Assembly (NCBI RefSeq): GCF_004143485.2
Contig: NZ_RXOB02000032.1
Span: 62,001 to 126,000, forward strand
Direction: 5' to 3'
DNA: 64,000 nucleotides
Origin: Halorussus amylolyticus
GTDB lineage: Archaea; Halobacteriota; Halobacteria; Halobacteriales; Haladaptataceae
The translations under genes were made by a program, and so were the position numbers. A model generated the notes under the pieces. That model saw only the letters and a list, made by a program, of their open reading frames with translations. It was not told where the DNA came from and ran no database searches. The stretch's first letter is position 1. The number at the start of each line of letters is the position of its first letter. Shown in pieces: positions 59,875 through 64,000 of this stretch.

Positions 59875-62169
59875 ATGTGTATACCCCCTAACTACCGAAT
59901 AACAAAGAGTGACCCGCAACACTACGGTTACACATTGACTCCATTCTCGCTCGACTCGCTTTATGATCAACCAACGAGACGGATCGTGCTCAAGGATATT
60001 GCGTCATCAATGGCAATCATCTCGAATCTGGCATCGGCTAGTAGTCGCGCAGACGCACGAGAGCAGCGGATCGACGATCCTTCACGCCGGACCGATGACT
60101 TTATTTCGTCTTCATCAACATTCACCCCACCTCGACTCGACTGGAGGCGCACCTACGGTGGAGACGATTGGGACGGGTGTGATGATATGACGGAAACCGA
60201 CGACGGAGGGTTCGCTCTTGTTGGGAGGACACGGTCGTTCAGCGACAGTGGCTATACTAGCTGGCTCGTACGGACGGATTCATCCGGAGAGAAACTCTGG
60301 GGGCGGGTCTTCTCAGAATCCTTCCCAAATGCGGTCGTTCGAGCGGGCGACGGCGATATCGTTGTGGCCGGGGGGAGGGGGAAATTTCTCTGGCTTGCAA
60401 AAATTGATTCTGACGGAAGGGACGTCTGGTCCAAGACCGTCGACAACTTTGCAAAAGCTTCGGCGGTCGACCGTACGTGTGACAATGGATTCGGACTCTT
60501 TGGGAGGTCATATGAAGCCTTTCAGGGGTGGGGGGTCGTCAAAGTTGACGAAAATGGTGCCCTCAAATGGGCCGATGCCTACGATCTCCCCGGAGGAAGC
60601 GGGTTCACAGCCACCGCCGATGGTGGTTTCGCCGCTGCGGTGTGGACTGGACCACGGGATCGAAGACAGGGACTACTGATCAAGTGGGATTCTGACGGGG
60701 ATGTCGAATTACGAAAGGAATACGGGGGAGACGGCCACGATTATTTCAGTTCACTAACTCAATCTGGCGATGGCGGGTTCGCACTCGGTGGAAGGACTGC
60801 TCCAGAAGAGTGTGACGAAGGGCAGGGCTGGCTCGTACGAGTAGACCAGAATGGTGAGGAGAAATGGACATTCACCTCCGATGACTTACGGGAGATAACA
60901 GCTGTCGTTGAAACGTCTGATGGCGGGTTCATGTTGATCGGCGAACCCCTTTGGTTGGTGAAAATCGACGCATCAGGCGAAGAACAATGGACGACCATGC
61001 TGGAAGGTTTTCGTGCAGAGGCAGCCATGCAAGCGGCCGACGGACAGTTCGTCGTCGGAGGGAAAACAGAGAGGGGGTCTTGGGAGCAAAGCCCCCATGC
61101 TTACACAGGAGACGGTGATTTCCTGTTGGTAAAACACGAGAAGCACGAAAAATTCCCCAATACAGAGGAGTTATTGAAGCGCCCAGCATTCCCACCAACG
61201 AACGGTGAGTTTTTCTCCCCCGTAGTTTACGAAGCATCGCCAGCGAAGGCCCCTCCCTATTGGGACGTATACGAAGCCGAAAGCGGGCGACGACTCAGAC
61301 GGACGCTCGAACGACGCTTCTGTCCCAATCACGACCGTGTTGAGGACGCAACTGCCGTGTTCGATGACGAGGAAATCCGAGAGATCGTTCCGTATCCTCC
61401 GCTTCGAGCCGCACTCGCGTCACTCTACGGCACCGTCGGAGAACCCGCGATCAACGCTATCAAGGATGGGCACTTCGATGCAGTCCGTCTCGGTGACGTT
61501 CCTCACGATGGGATTGCATGTATCCGTCTGCCTGAATCGGGGTCGAAAGCACCTGAGATCGTTTTCAACGACCGCCATCAGTCGCGTCACCAGTCCGAGC
61601 ATCACCGCTTATTAGCGCCAGTGCTAACCCACATGACGCTTCATAGGGATTCGATGAACACCGGGCAAGAAGTGTTGATCGCGAGAGCGATTGAGGTGCT
61701 GGTGTTCGGGCAGTTTCTGCTTGAATGGCCTGAGTTAGCCACCTATCGGACGAAAGCGTCGAGACGAAACTCGACAGGTCTCCTCGCGCGGATAAATAGT
61801 CGGGACAAGGACGGTGCCCTCAGGCTGCTGACGTCGGAAGAGAACGTGTTCCCCTGTTCGGCGGTGTCCCTTCCCAGCTTCGCGGCCGGCTTCGACTGGG
61901 AAGACGATTCAGCCACACCCGGGAACGCGACTCTCAACCGGATGCTCGAAATCGTCACCAACCACTCGGTCGACGATGCCAAGTTCAGCCATGAGACAGT
62001 CGAACTACTTGATGAGCATCAAGCCGTTTTCTCCCCGCAGGAACTGGTCCAGCTCGGGCTGGTTCTTCGATTATCACTTGATCCCACCGATGACGACTGT
62101 CCCGTCGATCCAGGTGTCGGGGGTGATGCAATCCTCGATCCGAACGGCTGCACAGAATCCACTACTTGA
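59875..62169 (+). CDS. Beta-propeller repeat protein with uncharacterised C-terminal domain
   Basis: 764 residues. Residues about 95-430 hold six or seven repeats of the type DGGFALVGRT...WLVRTDSSGEKLW, as in haloarchaeal secreted propellers. The N-terminus contains TRRIVLKDIASSMAIISNLA, possibly a degenerate twin-arginine signal. The C-terminal 330 residues (CPNHDRVEDATAVFDDEEIR, APEIVFNDRHQSRHQSEHHR, LLAPVLTHMTLHRDSMNTGQ) have no recognised fold; the His-rich segment lacks a canonical HExxH. Location and function are unknown; a scaffold or binding role is likely for the propeller. Confidence 0.7.
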   Translation: MCIPPNYRITKSDPQHYGYTLTPFSLDSLYDQPTRRIVLKDIASSMAIISNLASASSRADAREQRIDDPSRRTDDFISSSSTFTPPRLDWRRTYGGDDWDGCDDMTETDDGGFALVGRTRSFSDSGYTSWLVRTDSSGEKLWGRVFSESFPNAVVRAGDGDIVVAGGRGKFLWLAKIDSDGRDVWSKTVDNFAKASAVDRTCDNGFGLFGRSYEAFQGWGVVKVDENGALKWADAYDLPGGSGFTATADGGFAAAVWTGPRDRRQGLLIKWDSDGDVELRKEYGGDGHDYFSSLTQSGDGGFALGGRTAPEECDEGQGWLVRVDQNGEEKWTFTSDDLREITAVVETSDGGFMLIGEPLWLVKIDASGEEQWTTMLEGFRAEAAMQAADGQFVVGGKTERGSWEQSPHAYTGDGDFLLVKHEKHEKFPNTEELLKRPAFPPTNGEFFSPVVYEASPAKAPPYWDVYEAESGRRLRRTLERRFCPNHDRVEDATAVFDDEEIREIVPYPPLRAALASLYGTVGEPAINAIKDGHFDAVRLGDVPHDGIACIRLPESGSKAPEIVFNDRHQSRHQSEHHRLLAPVLTHMTLHRDSMNTGQEVLIARAIEVLVFGQFLLEWPELATYRTKASRRNSTGLLARINSRDKDGALRLLTSEENVFPCSAVSLPSFAAGFDWEDDSATPGNATLNRMLEIVTNHSVDDAKFSHETVELLDEHQAVFSPQELVQLGLVLRLSLDPTDDDCPVDPGVGGDAILDPNGCTESTT

Positions 62170-62305
62170 CGTGATCGTTGAATGACGAACCAAATCTGAA
62201 GGAAAAGCAGAGCGGTCATACGTCTATATTCACCCCCAAAAGTAACTGTTACAGTAGCGATAACTCACCGGTTCTCAATTACTGGAGATTCAAGAAAAGA
62301 GTCTG

Positions 62306-62400
62306 CAGATATGCGCCCTGTATTCAGCACATTATTTCTGACTACTGTAGGTCAAGTCGTCGGTGACAGTGATAGATACACGTTCTGTATTGCTCAGCGC
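62306..62400 (-). repeat. ~90-bp dispersed repeat, copy 2
   Basis: Read on the minus strand it matches 39025-39112 (GAACGTGTATCTATCACTG, then TCAGAAATA and GTGCTGAATACAGGGCGCAT). It lies in non-coding DNA between the propeller gene and the SWIM gene. Confidence 0.75.
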
Positions 62401-62482
62401 CGATCCAGTCCTATCCGCAGCTGAGGGTTTCAACAAGGCTGTACAACACGGTTTTGAAACCGATTCGCTCCGTTGTTTTTGT

Positions 62483-62506
62483 GTGCCCCTGACGGGTGCG
62501 GGGCAC
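62483..62506 (+). promoter_or_regulatory. Start-proximal stem-loop, member 3
   Basis: TTTTTGT precedes GTGCCCC-(10-nt loop with ACGGGTG)-GGGGCAC. The SWIM gene ATG follows 27 nt later; an out-of-frame ATG at 62518 would open an 18-codon leader frame. Confidence 0.65.
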
Positions 62507-62533
62507 TCGATTCATCGATGTCCCGGTCAACGA

Positions 62534-62806
62534 ATGAACAGACCAGCACTCGCCCGACTAGAGACGACAAGTAGAGTCCGAAAACGCGCCCAGTACGAAG
62601 CCTTCGAGTTCGAACTTCAAGACGATGATGTGCGTGTTCGGAATCGAAGCCATGCAAATCCGGAGGATCACGAGTACATCGTCCGAATCGAAGACGACCT
62701 CCCCACTGCATGCACCTGTCCAGCGGACGTGAAGTACAGCGGGGCGTGCAAACACCGTGTTGCCGTTGCAATTCGGCAACCGATTCTCGATGCCGTCCGC
62801 CACTAA
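62534..62806 (+). CDS. SWIM zinc-finger protein
   Basis: 90 residues. MNRPALARLETTSRVRKRAQ leads to a beta part (YEAFEFELQDDDVRVRNRSH) and the SWIM motif C-x-C-x(n)-C-x-H as CTCPADVKYSGACKHRVAVA. SWIM domains bind DNA or proteins; small single-SWIM proteins are abundant on haloarchaeal plasmids. The ATG at 62534 is favoured since codons upstream have no homology and cross the stem-loop. Followed 21 nt later by a Cys-rich small gene. Confidence 0.82.
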   Translation: MNRPALARLETTSRVRKRAQYEAFEFELQDDDVRVRNRSHANPEDHEYIVRIEDDLPTACTCPADVKYSGACKHRVAVAIRQPILDAVRH

Positions 62807-62827
62807 CAACTGGTAGCCGACGGCGGT

Positions 62828-62983
62828 GTGCAGTCTCCGACTTCGAACCAATCTCCCAGCGGTGAGGAGAACGGAACCGAATCAGCAGACTCAGAAGACG
62901 ACGACTGTGACTGTGCGAACCTTTCTGGTGATTTCCCGTGCTGGGAGTGCTATCGAACTGGCCGACGTGATTTCCCCGACTAG
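62828..62983 (+). CDS. 51-residue Cys-rich small protein
   Basis: From a GTG the frame reads an acidic, Ser-rich 26-residue start (SGEENGTESADSEDDD) and then CDCANLSGDFPCWECYRTGR RDFPD before TAG. The CxC...CxxC set is a probable metal site. This C-terminal pattern recurs in small haloarchaeal plasmid proteins next to SWIM genes. Probably cotranscribed with the SWIM gene. Confidence 0.6.
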   Translation: MQSPTSNQSPSGEENGTESADSEDDDCDCANLSGDFPCWECYRTGRRDFPD

Positions 62984-63068
62984 TCCGACGGTCAAAAACG
63001 AGTGATGAACTGTGCGATAGCGTCTTCACCATTGTCACTCCCCAGTACGCCGCTTTCGCTTGTTTGTA

Positions 63069-63093
63069 TCGCCTCCAAGAGGAGCGGAGGCGA
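63069..63093 (+). promoter_or_regulatory. Start-proximal stem-loop, member 4
   Basis: TCGCCTCC-AAGAGGAGC-GGAGGCGA: a perfect 8-bp stem with a 9-nt loop containing the Shine-Dalgarno-like GAGGAG, ending 6 nt before the GTG of the next gene. Confidence 0.7.
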
Positions 63094-63099
63094 CAACCA

Positions 63100-63315
63100 G
63101 TGAGCAACACCACAGACAATGAATCGAGCGGACTCTCACCAGAACAACGACTTGAGCCACCGAACATCCGACTCATCGACCCGAGTATTGCGACGATAGG
63201 GGACATGGACACGCTTCGTGCCTGTGTCGCCTACGAAAATACCCACCAGAATCGCATTCAGATTCTTCGACGGCTCAAGCGACGTGCAGAAGAAATCCGC
63301 TCAGAGAAGGCGTAA
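63100..63315 (+). CDS. Small uncharacterised helical protein
   Basis: 71 residues from a GTG placed 6 nt after a stem-loop: MSNTTDNESSGLSPEQRLEP, PNIRLIDPSIATIGDMDTLR and ACVAYENTHQNRIQILRRLK, ending in basic helices. No family recognised. Gene order here (SWIM, Cys-rich, this, next) suggests one small-gene cluster. Confidence 0.55.
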   Translation: MSNTTDNESSGLSPEQRLEPPNIRLIDPSIATIGDMDTLRACVAYENTHQNRIQILRRLKRRAEEIRSEKA

Positions 63316-63340
63316 CGCTCCGTCTCGCGGAGAGTTTTTT

Positions 63341-63365
63341 CGAGCCTCAAATGGGTGGAGGCTCG
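63341..63365 (+). promoter_or_regulatory. Start-proximal stem-loop, member 5
   Basis: After a TTTTTT run, CGAGCCTC-AAATGGGTG-GAGGCTCG forms an 8-bp stem and 9-nt loop, again ending 6 nt before the start codon (ATG 63372). Stem, loop and spacer lengths are identical to member 4 while the sequences differ. Confidence 0.75.
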
Positions 63366-63371
63366 AAGAAC

Positions 63372-63671
63372 ATGAGTAATCAACCGAAGATAGCGATTCA
63401 ACACCAGACCGCGTTTGGAGATGATGGCCAACTCTTGGTACTCGAAGGGAGCGTCGAAACCTCCTTAGAGGATTTCGGCGCAGCAGTCGACCACCGCGAG
63501 CATGATTCTCAATCGGAAAAGCCGGAAGTAGACCAATTCGGCGTCGACGACCGCCCCAAAATAGCGCGCTTGTCCGAGAGCGACCAATCCACCCTGTTCG
63601 CCGATACCGATGATGACCAGCAAACTCTGACGGGTGAGGATGCCGCCACTCGATGTCTCTTCAAAGGTTAA
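63372..63671 (+). CDS. Small uncharacterised acidic protein
   Basis: 99 residues from the ATG following the stem-loop: MSNQPKIAIQHQTAFGDDGQ, LLVLEGSVETSLEDFGAAVD, DQFGVDDRPKIARLSESDQS and TLFADTDDDQQTLTGEDAAT. The last part (QSTLFADTDDDQQTL) resembles peptide tails seen in haloarchaeal plasmid proteins, but I cannot name a family. Its end overlaps an inverted repeat. Confidence 0.55.
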   Translation: MSNQPKIAIQHQTAFGDDGQLLVLEGSVETSLEDFGAAVDHREHDSQSEKPEVDQFGVDDRPKIARLSESDQSTLFADTDDDQQTLTGEDAATRCLFKG

Positions 63672-63708
63672 CCAACAGAGAGCCAATATTCTACCTAGTG
63701 TTGGTTAA
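63668..63708. terminator. 10-bp perfect inverted repeat at the right edge
   Basis: TTAACCAACA and TGTTGGTTAA are exact complements with a 21-nt loop. The left arm includes the stop codon of the preceding gene. It may end that transcript or mark the end of an element that continues past the window. Confidence 0.55.
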
Positions 63709-64000
63709 GAACTGCTCGGCATCTCGCAACCCACACTACGGATTCTTCCCCTGCGATGCTTTCGGGGTCGGGGGACGTTCACGGCACTTTGCGCCGTGTG
63801 CTCAGAAGACGGAGCCTCCCGGTGACCGAGACGGCCTCGCCCTTTCTGAGTCCACCAGGATGTCGGCTGTGTTACTGAGCGTCGGGCTTGGTTGAAACGG
63901 GTGGTTCGGTACGGTACGCCCCGCTCGCCGTGTTCCACCTTCCTGTGAGCAAAGCTCACCGAGGTTCCACTCTTCTGCATTTGTTGAAGAATATCATCCC
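63709..64000. other. Right-edge sequence, probable mobile-element end
   Basis: No gene is recognisable. On the minus strand there is a hairpin GTGAGC-TTT-GCTCAC flanked by CCTC and GGAAGG, and GC-rich words typical of IS605-type element ends and guide-RNA regions. The longest frame (minus, ending GCEMPSSS) has no recognised homology and an odd composition. Confidence 0.35.

Noticed and set aside
1-64000. tRNA or rRNA genes
   Set aside because: I looked for T-loop (GGTTCRAATCC-like) words with flanking stems and for conserved rRNA stretches and found none that hold together.

Overview
The window comes from a haloarchaeon (class Halobacteria). The proteins are strongly acidic. Many genes carry TATA-like boxes about 25-30 nt before a start codon with no leader. 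The families are typical of the group: tandem universal stress proteins, DUF2267, Bat-type HTH_10, CetZ, HVO_A0114-type regulators, PAC2 and TnpB of the IS1341 type. No rRNA, tRNA, ribosomal or other clear core operon is present. The density of insertion-sequence relics, truncated genes, plasmid-type replication genes and toxin-antitoxin pairs suggests a megaplasmid or a genomic island rather than core chromosome.

Layout. 0-13.6 kb: a 5'-cut TnpB element has split a flavin/PPOX-like gene. It is followed by a stress and transport island with six intact universal stress protein (USP) genes (nine USP domains) and one USP relic, two DUF2267 loci (one dead), a CaCA cation exchanger, an NSS-type symporter, a PAC2 protein and a DASS anion transporter. 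13.6-17.5 kb: a gene graveyard of pieces of SDR, winged-helix, beta-lactamase, flavodoxin, DUF2071, FAD-enzyme and other genes, with one intact CPBP protease. 17.5-26.2 kb: a methyltransferase, a zinc-ribbon regulator, a CetZ-like tubulin homologue, a Cys-type formate dehydrogenase with a broken YqeC-like accessory gene, and a trxA-trxB redox pair with a nearby HTH regulator. 26.2-33.7 kb: more relics (VirD4-like ATPase, transposase, P-type ATPase, USP, esterase), a TFS-like transcription factor that lacks the catalytic acidic pair, and an intact GH3 glycosidase.

33.7-49.3 kb is plasmid-like. It holds a 200-bp deletion derivative of an IS481-like element, a ParB-like fragment, primase-like genes of the NrS-1 polymerase type, a two-domain GNAT protein, a secreted GH99-like protein, an OB-fold ssDNA-binding protein and three toxin-antitoxin-like modules (TumE/TumA-like twice, VapBC once). 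Two repeat families mark past rearrangement: a roughly 565-bp segment present at 32.3 and 46.4 kb, and a primase C-terminal module present at 29.4, 38.7 and 43.7 kb.

50.6-59.7 kb is the most distinctive part. A 1790-residue secreted protein carries a Gly/Pro-rich stalk, two blocks of calcium-binding DxDxDG repeats and a variable C-terminal domain that looks like a nuclease toxin. A downstream gene overlaps its stop by 11 nt and is a candidate immunity gene. A frameshifted paralogue of that gene lies 1.3 kb further on, followed by a divergent sliding-clamp (PCNA-like) protein. Two copies of the same palindromic repeat bracket the region. This organisation resembles the polymorphic-toxin loci of bacteria and is the best candidate for an undescribed system. 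The right end (62.4-63.7 kb) holds very small genes, several preceded by a GC-rich stem-loop placed 6-40 nt before the start codon. The same arrangement recurs at 49.4 and 50.1 kb.
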